64,000 bases of DNA from GWB1-38-13 sp964488535. Its GTDB lineage: Bacteria > Patescibacteriota > Microgenomatia > UBA8517. The DNA lies in assembly GCA_964488535.1 (NCBI GenBank), contig CAZAUT010000003.1:1-64000 (forward strand), read 5' to 3'. A program made the position numbers and the translations under genes. Below, piece after piece: positions 1 to 8,268 of this stretch. Position 1 is the first letter of the stretch. Each line of letters opens with the position of its first letter. The notes beneath the pieces were generated by a model. That model worked only from the letters and a program-made list of their open reading frames with translations, did not search any database and was not told the origin of the DNA.

Positions 1-96
1 ATACACTTGGCTTCAAATATCTAGTTAGTGTTGCACTTCGGGTGTGAATGTAGGACAAAACCCCCTCTCTGAATTACAATATCCCATAATAATATT

Positions 97-417
97 ATGA
101 GAAAAAGAGGTATTGAAATAAGCGCAGAGCGGATTAAAGAGATAAAAACAGAAATTAATAAGTATATTTTGAGATCAGTACCAAGTGGGTGTCCGTTTGC
201 TGCAACTGGTGATTCAACAGATCTTATCGATATACAAATCTCCCAAGTTGGGCCAGTCGGCTGTAAAGATAGATTATGTAATATCAGACGATGTCAACTT
301 AATAACAAGGGGTCTGCAGCTAACTGTATAGTCTTGTGTAATAAGAGATCAGATTGTAAGGTCGAACAATGCAAATTGCACGGGGGAAATCAAAGACTGC
401 GAATAATCACCCCGTAG
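97..417 (+). CDS. Small cysteine-rich hypothetical protein (106 aa)
   Basis: I do not recognise this protein. It has a basic, helical-looking N-terminus followed by a cysteine-rich part with Cys at about residues 32, 56, 61, 66, 77, 81, 87 and 92, a density that suggests metal binding or disulfides. No signal peptide or membrane segment is visible. A promoter-like pair AGGACA (52-57) and TACAAT (75-80), 17 nt apart, ends 16 nt before the ATG and leaves no room for a clear Shine-Dalgarno site. It stands alone on the plus strand, like the other short orphan genes of the window. Real gene: moderately sure; function unknown. Confidence 0.55.
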   Translation: MRKRGIEISAERIKEIKTEINKYILRSVPSGCPFAATGDSTDLIDIQISQVGPVGCKDRLCNIRRCQLNNKGSAANCIVLCNKRSDCKVEQCKLHGGNQRLRIITP

Positions 418-546
418 GTGATAACGTACCTGCACCTCGCGAATTAACGCAAACGACTTCTTACAAAAGGAACGTAATGAAATATCCTAAAAATTTCCTC
501 TTTCTTCGTTTCTTCCTTAAAAATTTTGAGTTTTGACTTTTAAATT
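418..546. other. AT-rich intergenic stretch
   Basis: No gene seen. The right part carries the 'aaaattttgagttttgactttt' type low-complexity repeat that recurs near 9275, 20515 and 51180. Confidence 0.5.
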
Positions 547-1668
547 TTAAGTTATCTTTAGCACGTGTCCCCTTCCCCTAACCGTTTCGATACCCGCCGA
601 AGGATACGATCCTTTCAGTTTTTTTCGAAGCCGTAACACGATCTGATCGTACGCATGATCGGATACTTCCATTGCCGACTCTCCCCAAAGGTGCTCTATT
701 CCATCCGCTCTTTTTACGATATTTCCCTGATTTTTCAAAAATAACTTCAATAGTATTTCTTCGTTTCTCGTTAATTTTTCTATCAATTTTAATCCGGTTA
801 AACTTTCTCCCCTGTCAGCATTTTCTTTACTTTTGACAAGACTTTCCAATACGGGAATTCTCTGCAGATCGTCCTTGTTTTGAAGCAACTCTTCAAGGTG
901 TATAACCAGAAGCGGATCGATTGCCGGATCGCTCTGCAGTTTGTCCAATTCCAAGCCCCTTCCGACCGACTCAACCAGCCTTTTGAGCGTTCTTGGAAAT
1001 CCTCCTGACAATTCATAAAGTTTTTCTTTCTCTTCGTCGGTTAGCCTGATTCTGGCTTGCTTTTCTTTCTCTCCGATAAACCAAAGTCCGTCTTTTTTAC
1101 AAAAACCGTTGTTTTTAATTACATTTTGCACGATCAACCTTTTTATCGGTCCGAAGTTTTCAAGATCACTATCTTTTATCGTGTTGGAAAACATAAAAAT
1201 AAAATTTAGGTTCGGCTCCATTTTTCTGTAAATGCCGTATAGGTTTACAAAAAACGGCTTTAGTTCCGGCAAACAAAGCTCATTCATATGATCGATTATT
1301 AGGATCAATTTCCCTCTTTCGCAAAACCCGGTTATTTTTTCATCTATCTTGTTTTGGATAAATGCCGGATCGGAAATTAAGTCTGAATTTGACGGAAAAA
1401 GAGTCAAAAAAAAGCGATATAAACCAACAACAGTCCTCTCAAGTAGAAGATTTGCGTCAAAAAGTATAAATGAATATCCACCGACAAAATACTTTTTCTT
1501 GATCTCGTTTGATTGGATAAGAGATCTTGCTACCAACGAATTTCCCGATCCTGACACTCCATAAAGCTGAACAGACTCACCTTTTTTAATAATCGCGGCA
1601 ATTTTTTCAAAAAGTTCCTTTTGAAAATCGCTTGGGATTTCGGAAAACGATAATAGATTCTGCTTCAT
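547..1668 (-). CDS. STAND/AAA-like ATPase with C-terminal OmpR-type winged helix
   Basis: An N-terminal P-loop NTPase region is followed by a C-terminal DNA-binding wHTH. The P-loop reads GVSGSGNS (about residues 37-44 from this start): the Gly/Ser frame of GxxGxGK[ST] is kept but the lysine is Asn. A Walker B-like stretch KLILIIDHMNEL follows. The last ~75 residues match the OmpR/PhoB effector domain, with the terminal beta hairpin IETVRGRGHVLKI. Such proteins usually act as ligand- or partner-controlled transcription regulators; here ATP hydrolysis may be lost. The start is set at the second ATG (1668), because the first (1695) lies next to a palindromic repeat. The gene stands alone with no target visible beside it. 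Confidence 0.7.
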   Translation of the reverse strand: MKQNLLSFSEIPSDFQKELFEKIAAIIKKGESVQLYGVSGSGNSLVARSLIQSNEIKKKYFVGGYSFILFDANLLLERTVVGLYRFFLTLFPSNSDLISDPAFIQNKIDEKITGFCERGKLILIIDHMNELCLPELKPFFVNLYGIYRKMEPNLNFIFMFSNTIKDSDLENFGPIKRLIVQNVIKNNGFCKKDGLWFIGEKEKQARIRLTDEEKEKLYELSGGFPRTLKRLVESVGRGLELDKLQSDPAIDPLLVIHLEELLQNKDDLQRIPVLESLVKSKENADRGESLTGLKLIEKLTRNEEILLKLFLKNQGNIVKRADGIEHLWGESAMEVSDHAYDQIVLRLRKKLKGSYPSAGIETVRGRGHVLKIT

Positions 1669-1688
1669 ATAAATACAGATTCTGCCCC

Positions 1689-1759
1689 TTGTCATTCCCG
1701 ATCCAATCGGGAATCCATATAAATATTTGTATAGATTCCCACTTTCGTGAGAATGACAA
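1689..1759. repeat. Palindromic repeat with outer inverted ends
   Basis: Outer arms TTGTCATTC (1689-1697) and GAATGACAA (1751-1759) enclose an inner perfect hairpin CCCGATCCAATCGGG (1698-1712). It has the layout of a small palindromic intergenic element. The neighbouring ATPase gene begins just left of it. Part of the same motif ('gtcattc..') recurs inside the tRNA-binding-fold gene near 27720. Confidence 0.6.
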
Positions 1760-1911
1760 CGGTGTTACTTAAACACAATGCGAAAATCGTGATTAACCCC
1801 CATCGAACATCACAATAATATCACAAACGCGTTGTTGATTCAAACTGGGATGTAAATATAATCCCAAAATCAAGCACGGCAGACTCCCTTTCAATAAAAT
1901 ATCGGTAAAGC

Positions 1912-2238
1912 ATGGAACGTATTAAAGACATGGCAATCAAAGATGTTTCCGACGCAATGCATTTGTGTCCAATGACAATTCCATTTGTTGCGGACGAAAA
2001 GCACCCTTCAGGATTCCATCTATCCGAAGACGAAAGTTTATTCAATAAAGTGTTTATAAAAATGGATTGTGCGTGGAAATTAAGAGGGCGCCATAACCTG
2101 AAAGAGTGTATCTTTTCAAGCTGGGACACCCTCTGTCCAAGAGTATGGGATGAAAGCATAGTCACGGATAATGACAAAAGGAGATTTATTCGGGAAATGA
2201 AACTTCATGCGGGTTGTTTTAATAACAATAACAAATAA
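1912..2238 (+). CDS. Hypothetical protein (108 aa)
   Basis: I do not recognise this protein. It is soluble, with no signal peptide or membrane segment, and has scattered Cys and aromatic residues. A TTGATT/TATAAT pair (about 1832-1859, 16 nt spacer) lies upstream. The next gene begins 13 nt after its stop on the same strand, so the two are probably co-transcribed. A 118-aa reading frame on the opposite strand overlaps it, but it has no comparable promoter and was left out. Confidence 0.45.
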   Translation: MERIKDMAIKDVSDAMHLCPMTIPFVADEKHPSGFHLSEDESLFNKVFIKMDCAWKLRGRHNLKECIFSSWDTLCPRVWDESIVTDNDKRRFIREMKLHAGCFNNNNK

Positions 2239-2251
2239 AAAGCAAAACATT

Positions 2252-2566
2252 ATGTCCCCTTTACTTGAAAAAGAAACAAATATTGGAAAACTGTATTTTA
2301 ATAAATTCTTAAGATACGGAAAAAACATTATCTATGACTCACCAAGGAAAAACCACAGCGTAATCGCATCCGAGCATGGTGGAGAAGTCTACGTCGATGA
2401 CGGTGGTTATATAGAACCATTTGGTAAATTTCCATATAACGAAAATAAAATTATATTTACATCTACCACAGAGACCTGTTACATCAAAGGTGATAAAAAG
2501 GAACAAAGAAGAATAACCAAAATTACGGCAAAAGAAATTTTAGGTGAAGATAAAGTAGCGGATTAA
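2252..2566 (+). CDS. Small protein of the 'M-x-P-L-L-E' family (104 aa)
   Basis: Paralogue of the gene at 12134-12517. Both begin M-(S/A)-PLLE and end with a charged stretch finishing in EILGEDKVA, with a shared C-(Y/A)-(I/L)-KG-(D/N)-(W)KE segment about 30 residues before the end. The N-terminus also resembles the gene at 61407 (MSPFFE). The middle is variable and rich in Tyr and Gly. No signal peptide, TM or known domain is seen. The start ATG at 2252 is chosen because it aligns with the paralogue; a longer in-frame GTG-type start exists upstream. Function unknown. Confidence 0.6.
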   Translation: MSPLLEKETNIGKLYFNKFLRYGKNIIYDSPRKNHSVIASEHGGEVYVDDGGYIEPFGKFPYNENKIIFTSTTETCYIKGDKKEQRRITKITAKEILGEDKVAD

Positions 2567-2596
2567 AATTCAAGAACCTGAAAGGTGGTGAAAATT

Positions 2597-2842
2597 ATGA
2601 GTAAGGAAAGTGGATTATTAACATACAAACAAGTGCTTAATCCAAAAGGCTGTGGAGCAGGAACTGAAAATGCTTGTTTTGCAATCACTAGTGGCATAAA
2701 AGGATTTGAATGCATGTTGATCACATGTCCACAAATGGCACAACTTGCAGGAATATCACTGGGATGGCGGGTAAATGTAGATCAGCAGGATAATAAAGTT
2801 TGGTGTCCTTTAGGAGTATTGGATAATTCAAAAACCGAGTAA
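2597..2842 (+). CDS. Small hypothetical protein with five cysteines (81 aa)
   Basis: Not recognised. Five Cys residues lie in the order PKGCGAG, ENACF, FECML, ITCPQ and VWCPLG. The ATG at 2597 is chosen because AAGGTGGTG (2582-2590), a near-perfect Shine-Dalgarno, lies 6 nt before it. It follows 2252-2566 on the same strand by 30 nt and may belong to one transcript with the two preceding small genes. No membrane segment. Confidence 0.55.
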   Translation: MSKESGLLTYKQVLNPKGCGAGTENACFAITSGIKGFECMLITCPQMAQLAGISLGWRVNVDQQDNKVWCPLGVLDNSKTE

Positions 2843-2872
2843 AAAAATATGAAACGCGCGTTTCAAAAAAAA

Positions 2873-3673
2873 TTACTTCACAAATGGTACAAAATGAAAT
2901 GTTCCAAATTCCTCCCTTGCCCTACGAAGCCTTGGCGAAGTGGGGTTATTTATATCACTAACTGTTAAGCCACGTTTTTTCGTAATTCGAACCATCGTCT
3001 TATCCCTTCCTTTTCCCAACGGAGCCACAAGTACTCCCCCGACTTTCAATTGTTTAAATAATTCCTCCGGTACATTTTCAACCCCGGCAGTTATAATTAT
3101 CGCGTCGTACAGAGAGTGTTCTTTCCACCCCCACTCCCCGCTTCCCGTTCTTACAAATACATTCCTATACCCCAACCTTGAAAGGTTGTTCCCTGCAAGG
3201 TGTGAGAGTTCGGAAATAATTTCCACCGTATAGACCTTGTTAAAAAAGTACGACAGCACCGCTGCCTGATATCCGCTTCCCGTCCCAATCTCTAAAACAC
3301 ATGTATTACGTATAAAGTATTTTGTATTAAGTATTTCTTTATCTCTTTCATATATTTGAGTTATTCGTTTCAGTTTTGCGTTTGTAATTTGGAGATTCTT
3401 TCGGATTTCGGATTTCGAATTTCGAATTTCCGTTGCAAGTTGTGTCATCTTTGCAACGGTGTACGGTTGACTCATCGTCTGTCCGTATCCAATATCAACG
3501 GGGTAATCATCGTAGGCGATATTCCAGTACTTCTTCGGAACAAACTCGTGCCGGGGAACTTGAAGCATTACATCTAAGACGCGTTCATCTTTGAAGCCAT
3601 ATTTTTTCCGAATGGTTTTTACCATCTGACAACGTCTATCCTTATAAGGATTGTGTCTGTTGTTTTCTGTCAT
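2873..3673 (-). CDS. pcm: Protein-L-isoaspartate O-methyltransferase
   Basis: Repairs damaged proteins by SAM-dependent methylation of isoaspartyl residues. The family start RRCQMVKTIRKKYGFKDERV, the VLDVMLQVPRHEFVP segment and the SAM-binding motif VLEIGTGSGYQAAVLS are all present, then GVLVAPLG towards the end. The protein is 266 aa, longer than the usual ~210, because two foreign stretches are inserted. One (about residues 80-125) lies between the active-site loop GYGQTMSQPYTVAKM and the SAM motif and is encoded by direct repeats of 'attcgaaattc' and 'taatacaaaatac' type. The other, near the C-terminus (NNPTSPRLRRAREE), is encoded by the 'cgaagccttggcgaag' repeat. Both keep the frame open. 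Confidence 0.9.
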   Translation of the reverse strand: MTENNRHNPYKDRRCQMVKTIRKKYGFKDERVLDVMLQVPRHEFVPKKYWNIAYDDYPVDIGYGQTMSQPYTVAKMTQLATEIRNSKSEIRKNLQITNAKLKRITQIYERDKEILNTKYFIRNTCVLEIGTGSGYQAAVLSYFFNKVYTVEIISELSHLAGNNLSRLGYRNVFVRTGSGEWGWKEHSLYDAIIITAGVENVPEELFKQLKVGGVLVAPLGKGRDKTMVRITKKRGLTVSDINNPTSPRLRRAREEFGTFHFVPFVK

Positions 3674-3799
3674 CCCAAATCCAGTTCAGGATCTAACATA
3701 GGAATGAAGATTCTGAAACAAGTTCAAAATAACACTGACCATTTCAAAAAACAACCCCCTTCACTCCTATATACTATATGCAATCTACTATATACTAAT
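3674..3799. repeat. Repeat-rich intergenic segment
   Basis: Contains 'cctatatactatatgcaatctactatatacta' low-complexity sequence (about 3768-3800), also seen near 8205, 14345, 51985 (inside a PBP gene) and 57590. No gene seen. Confidence 0.5.
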
Positions 3800-4135
3800 T
3801 TACACTTTCTTCACAAACATCCGGACATATTTACCCAAAAACGGAACTTCATATTCTTGCCCTTGCCATGCTTTGTATACCAGCATAAGCCACAGGACAA
3901 AAGCCATAATTCCCAAAAGCCCGCTTAAGGGAATAAGTATGATTGTAATTCCCAATACCCACTGCAAAACAAAGATTGCTCCGAACACCACTATCGACTG
4001 CATTGCGTGAAATTTGACAAAAGGATCCTTTTCCACAAGCAAAAAGAATACTCCCGAAACAGGACCCAAAACATACGATAGTGCTGCTGCTGTATTTTTC
4101 GGAAGACCCGTTAAACTCTTTTTCTCATCTGCCAT
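3800..4135 (-). CDS. DUF4870/Tic20-like small membrane protein
   Basis: 111-aa protein with a short cytoplasmic N-terminus (ADEKKSLTGLPKNTAA) and three to four hydrophobic helices (ALSYVLGPVSGVFFLLVE, SIVVFGAIFVLQWVLGI, LLGIMAFVLWLMLVYKAWQG). The motif FVKFHAMQSI between helices is characteristic of the DUF4870/Tic20 group. Precise role unknown. A divergent repeat of the 'gagagcaggagagcgg' kind follows its 5' side. Confidence 0.75.
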   Translation of the reverse strand: MADEKKSLTGLPKNTAAALSYVLGPVSGVFFLLVEKDPFVKFHAMQSIVVFGAIFVLQWVLGITIILIPLSGLLGIMAFVLWLMLVYKAWQGQEYEVPFLGKYVRMFVKKV

Positions 4136-4149
4136 AAATTTTCACCACC

Positions 4150-4237
4150 AATCTAAGAGTAAAAGAGCAGGAGAGCGGGAGAGCAGGAGTTTTTTTAACT
4201 TTTTACTTCTACTCTTCTACTCTTCCACTCTTCTACT
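4150..4237. repeat. Low-complexity 'ctctcctgctcttctactct' repeat
   Basis: Tandem-like runs of 'agagcaggagagcgggagag' and 'ttctactcttctactct'. The same sequence type occurs inside four coding regions: nnrD near 12840, recF near 14720, the exonuclease near 23780-23880, and the PBP near 57955-58000. Confidence 0.7.
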
Positions 4238-5203
4238 CTAATACATCTCTATTACAAAAAATAAGAAGTATATCCCCAAAAGTACTCCCGCCTCCCACCT
4301 GTCCAAACGTCTTTTTGAATGGACAAATAAATAAAAAAGAAGAAAAACCGCAACAAAGGCAACGGCAGGAATAAGGTAACTCCGTCCGGAAAGCGAATTT
4401 ATTGGATTTATAACAGCAGAAAGACCAATAACCAAAGTCGTGTTAGCAACGATAGATCCCATCAGATTGCCTATAAACATCGAGGACTCTTTGTCTTTCA
4501 GTGATTGCAGGGAAAACGCAAATTCGGGCAGTGAAGTGCCGACAGCGAGTATGAATAATCCGATTATAAATATCGGAATGTTGGAGCGTTCTCCCAAAAC
4601 CGAAGAAAATTTAACAATCGTATCGGCGGAAAAAAGCATTAAAGAGATTCCGATAAAAACATTTGCCAAACTCTTCCATTTATCCTCCGAAATGTGGCGG
4701 ATTTTTCTGATAAATTTTGTAAAGGACAACCCCATTTCGTATTCTTTTACCGCCTGCTCACCGAAACCTCTAAAAAAGCTTATCGTATAGGCTCCATAAA
4801 CAAGAAGCAGGATAAATCCGTCAATCCGTGTCAGTTTACCGTCAAAAAGCAGAATGTAAGGTAAAATACCGCAGACGAAACTTATTCCGGCAATTTTCTT
4901 AACAACGGCATCCGAGATATAAACCCGCCCTGTTATCAGTGCAGCACCTGCTCCGATAAGGGCTATGTTGGCAATATTGGAACCCAACGGAACACCAAGG
5001 GATAATCCAGATTTTCCGCTTGCTGAAGAGGTAACTCCCATAAACAGTTCCGGAAATGAAGTTCCGATGGCGATAATAACAGCAGAAAAACCGACTATAC
5101 TGCTTCGGTTTATGAGCTTTCTTAACGAAATCACGGTCAGATCTGCCGATTTGATCAGCAAAATCGAAAATATAATAACCAATATCAAAAGTAAAAATGA
5201 CAT
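4238..5203 (-). CDS. Sodium/calcium (CaCA family) antiporter, YrbG-like
   Basis: Integral membrane cation exchanger of 321 aa with about ten TM segments in two inverted halves. Both alpha-repeat signatures are present: AIGTSFPELFMGVTSS in the first half and AVGTSLPEFAFSLQSL in the second, carrying the conserved Gly-Thr-Ser-x-Pro-Glu ion-binding residues. Full length for the family. It lies directly downstream of a P-type cation ATPase on the same strand, separated by a repeat-filled gap; both probably handle Ca2+ or similar ions. Confidence 0.88.
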   Translation of the reverse strand: MSFLLLILVIIFSILLIKSADLTVISLRKLINRSSIVGFSAVIIAIGTSFPELFMGVTSSASGKSGLSLGVPLGSNIANIALIGAGAALITGRVYISDAVVKKIAGISFVCGILPYILLFDGKLTRIDGFILLLVYGAYTISFFRGFGEQAVKEYEMGLSFTKFIRKIRHISEDKWKSLANVFIGISLMLFSADTIVKFSSVLGERSNIPIFIIGLFILAVGTSLPEFAFSLQSLKDKESSMFIGNLMGSIVANTTLVIGLSAVINPINSLSGRSYLIPAVAFVAVFLLFYLFVHSKRRLDRWEAGVLLGIYFLFFVIEMY

Positions 5204-5494
5204 AACCTTATAAATTGCTAAATTGTTAAATGGTTAAATTGTTATTTAGTCAATAAAATATTTTCTATTTTCTGATTTTCCATTTTCTATTACAAATCTC
5301 TATTTTTCCTCAACAAGTTTCCATTTCCTGTTTTTTCTCCTAATATCCTAGTATCGTAATATCCTAATATCTTTTTTATTTTCCTATTCTACTTATTCTA
5401 CTTTATCTACTTATTCTACTTTTTCTCCTAAGCACTTGATCACTTCCTATTTTTTCTCCTAATATCCTAGTATCATAATATCTTAATATCATCC
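5204..5494. repeat. AT-rich repeat-filled spacer
   Basis: Successive copies of 'cctaatatcctagtatcgtaatatc' and 'tattctacttattctac' types. The first family recurs at about 8090, 25235, 35150, 41470 and 41885-41998. No gene seen. Confidence 0.65.
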
Positions 5495-7972
5495 TCAATA
5501 CTCTCTCTCATGAAACACATCATGCCGGAAGGCAATTTTCGACAATTCTATTGTAACAAACATAACACCCGAAGAAAGAAAAATTACAACCCACTGTTCA
5601 ATATTAAGGGGTGTAAGCCTGAAGAAATTTCTGGAAAACGGAATTGTAAAAGGCAGTATCTGGAAAGCTAAACCTGCAAAAACAGCCAGATTTAGCCATT
5701 TATTGTCAAAAGGATTTTCCGTCCAAAAAGGATCCTTTAAAGTTCTGATGGAGAAAACATACACAAGAGAATTCACACCAAGTGCAGCAAAGGCAACCGA
5801 TCTTGCCAAAGTCTCATCTCCCCCGCTTGTGTTCAGATAATAGCGGAACAGGAAAAGAGCAATAAGCCCGCCGGATAACGAAACGATTAAAATCAGCGCT
5901 TTCATCCATTTGTTTATAATTCCGACCCCGGGTTTCAAAGGTGGCCGTAACATGACGTTTTTGGCTTTCGGATCGATGGTTAAAGCCAAATGAGGAAAGC
6001 CGTCGGATACAATATTAATCCATAATATCTGGACGGCCGATACAGGCAAAGGCAAGAAAAGAATTATTGAGCCTACAACCGCGATTATCTCCTCAAAAGA
6101 ATCAGACAGCAGATACAAAATAATTTTTCTTATGTTGTCAAAAATACCCCGTCCTTCACGGATTGCAGAAATAATTGTTGAAAAACTGGAGTCAAGAAGT
6201 ATAAGATCCGCTGACTCTTTCGCAACGTCGGTCGCTTCGCCTACCACAACTCCAATATCGGCTTTGTGAAGAGCTGGTGCATCATTTACTCCATCTCCCA
6301 TCATAGCAATAATCTCATTATTCAATTTTAATGCGTTTATTACCTTTAATTTTTGCTGCGGTTTTGTACGTGCAAATATGATAGGTGTTGCGTCTACTTC
6401 AAATAGTTTTTTAATTTTTACGGCAACTTCCGCGTCTGACATCTCCTCAAGCTCGTGTCCTAAAAACATTCTCTCTTTGGCAACATCCATTCCAAGTTCG
6501 TTCATCACCATCCGCGCAGTATCTGCATAGTCACCCGTAATTAATATTGTCTTAATCCCCGCAGTCTTTGTTTTTTCAAATACATCTCCAATATTTTTCC
6601 TGACAGGATCGGTAAAAACCAGAAGTCCGACCCATGTTAATCCGCCCTTAACATCATGTTCGGATATTTTTTTCCTCTCTTCAGTGAAACCTTTTTTTGC
6701 CATTCCGATAACGCGATATCCTTCTTTCGTTTTCTCCTTTATCGTATCTCGTATCTCGTCTTGAGTATCACGTTTAAGTGTTGACCACTCCAACAAATGT
6801 TCCGGCGCTCCGTTAACGAAAAGCTCCTCTTTCTGTCTTTTATGTTTAACTAACGTTGCATAAAATCTGTTTTGGGGAGTAAAGGGAATGGAATCTACTA
6901 TCGTACAATATTTATAGAAATCTTTCTCGTCTTTATCAAAATGAACAGAGTGTTTTTTCAGCCAATTTCTTGCAGCAACCATAATGGGATCATCGGGTGT
7001 CGCGAAATGTTGGTAGCAAACTTCCTCAACATCCCCGATTTCTTCGACCACTTTTAATTTTCCGTAAGTCAAAGTTCCCGTTTTATCAACACAGATCGTT
7101 GTCACCGAACCTAATGTCTCTGCTGACAGAAGGTCTTTTACGAGTCCTTTTCTTTTTAATATTTTTTGCATCCCAACCGCCAAAACAACCGTCAGAGCAA
7201 TTAAGAGTCCCTCAGGGATGGAAGAAACCGCAAGGGCGACTGAAGTTGTAAATATTTCTCTTTTATCCATTCCGGTCAATAGTCCGATGACAAATACAAA
7301 AACAGTTAGAAATACCACCAATACCGTAAGCTGTCTGCTGAAAGCTTTCAACTGCTTAGTAAGCGGAGTGTCTTCATCGGGTTTTTGGATTTGCTCCGCA
7401 ATCTTCCCCATTTCGGTCAACCCTCCTGTTTTTGTAACCTCATAAACCGCCTCTCCTGAAGAAACAATTGTTCCCATATAAATGTCGTCGCCGGTATCTT
7501 TTTCTACTGGAACGGATTCGCCTGTAAGCATCGCCTCTTCCAAAAAGAGACGGTTCGCACGGATAAGTTTTCCGTCAGCGGGAACTTTCTCGCCCTGTTC
7601 AAGATCGACAATGTCTCCAGGTACGATGAATTTAGTCTCAATTCTCTTTTTTATTCCTCCTCTTACAACTTCAGCAGTCTGCGTTATCATACTTCTCAAC
7701 GACATCAAAGCGTTATTAGCCTTTTTTTCCTGAACATATCCGAGGGTGGAGTTGACAATTACCACAAAAAATATAATTGCCGTATCCGACAGTTCTTTCA
7801 AAAAGAAAGTAACTGTTCCGGCTGCCAAAAGAACATAAACAAGAGGGTTTTTGAATTGTGATAAAAATATCGCCAAAGAAGTCGGCGGTGCTTTTTCGGG
7901 AAGGGTGTTATACCCGTATTTGGTCAATCGCTCATTTGCTTCTTTTTCCGTCAATCCAATAACATTTTCCAT
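5495..7972 (-). CDS. P-type cation-transporting ATPase (Ca2+-ATPase type)
   Basis: 825-aa P2-type pump that moves a cation, probably Ca2+, across the membrane at the cost of ATP. Present in order: the N-terminal domain (GLTEKEANERLTKYGYN), the actuator motif MLTGESVPVEK, the phosphorylation site ICVDKTGTLTYGK, the nucleotide-binding domain with a KHKRQKEELFVNGAPE segment, the hinge MMGDGVNDAPALHKADIGV, and a C-terminal cation ATPase domain with four or so TM helices. TM4 carries SSIPEGL, the PEGL signature of Ca2+/Na+,K+ type pumps. Full length with no visible damage. The antiporter downstream may act with it in ion homeostasis. Confidence 0.93.
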   Translation of the reverse strand: MENVIGLTEKEANERLTKYGYNTLPEKAPPTSLAIFLSQFKNPLVYVLLAAGTVTFFLKELSDTAIIFFVVIVNSTLGYVQEKKANNALMSLRSMITQTAEVVRGGIKKRIETKFIVPGDIVDLEQGEKVPADGKLIRANRLFLEEAMLTGESVPVEKDTGDDIYMGTIVSSGEAVYEVTKTGGLTEMGKIAEQIQKPDEDTPLTKQLKAFSRQLTVLVVFLTVFVFVIGLLTGMDKREIFTTSVALAVSSIPEGLLIALTVVLAVGMQKILKRKGLVKDLLSAETLGSVTTICVDKTGTLTYGKLKVVEEIGDVEEVCYQHFATPDDPIMVAARNWLKKHSVHFDKDEKDFYKYCTIVDSIPFTPQNRFYATLVKHKRQKEELFVNGAPEHLLEWSTLKRDTQDEIRDTIKEKTKEGYRVIGMAKKGFTEERKKISEHDVKGGLTWVGLLVFTDPVRKNIGDVFEKTKTAGIKTILITGDYADTARMVMNELGMDVAKERMFLGHELEEMSDAEVAVKIKKLFEVDATPIIFARTKPQQKLKVINALKLNNEIIAMMGDGVNDAPALHKADIGVVVGEATDVAKESADLILLDSSFSTIISAIREGRGIFDNIRKIILYLLSDSFEEIIAVVGSIILFLPLPVSAVQILWINIVSDGFPHLALTIDPKAKNVMLRPPLKPGVGIINKWMKALILIVSLSGGLIALFLFRYYLNTSGGDETLARSVAFAALGVNSLVYVFSIRTLKDPFWTENPFDNKWLNLAVFAGLAFQILPFTIPFSRNFFRLTPLNIEQWVVIFLSSGVMFVTIELSKIAFRHDVFHEREY

Positions 7973-8268
7973 CCCTTTAATCCTAACACAAAACCTGTTT
8001 GTCTTTATGGCTATATTGTTACGTTGCTATATGGCTATATTGCTAACACACATTTTCCATTTCATGATTTTCAATTTACTATTTTTTCCTAATATCTTTA
8101 TATCCTAATATCGTAATATCTTTTTCTCTTTTCCCGATGATACTTAATACTTTATACATGATACGTTATACATTATACGTAATACATTTTCTCCCCATAT
8201 ACCATATACAACATACAATATACTCGTCATCTTATTATCTTTATATCTTTGTATCTTTATATCTTTTC
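7973..8268. repeat. AT-rich repeat-filled spacer
   Basis: Mosaic of four repeat types: 'tgctatatggctatattg', 'cctaatatctttatatcc', 'atacgttatacattatacgtaatac', and 'atatacaacatacaatatac'. No gene seen. Confidence 0.65.

Noticed and set aside
1821..2177. 118-aa minus-strand frame overlapping the gene at 1912
   Set aside because: It overlaps completely with the plus-strand gene, has no ribosome site or domain, and its composition looks like a shadow.
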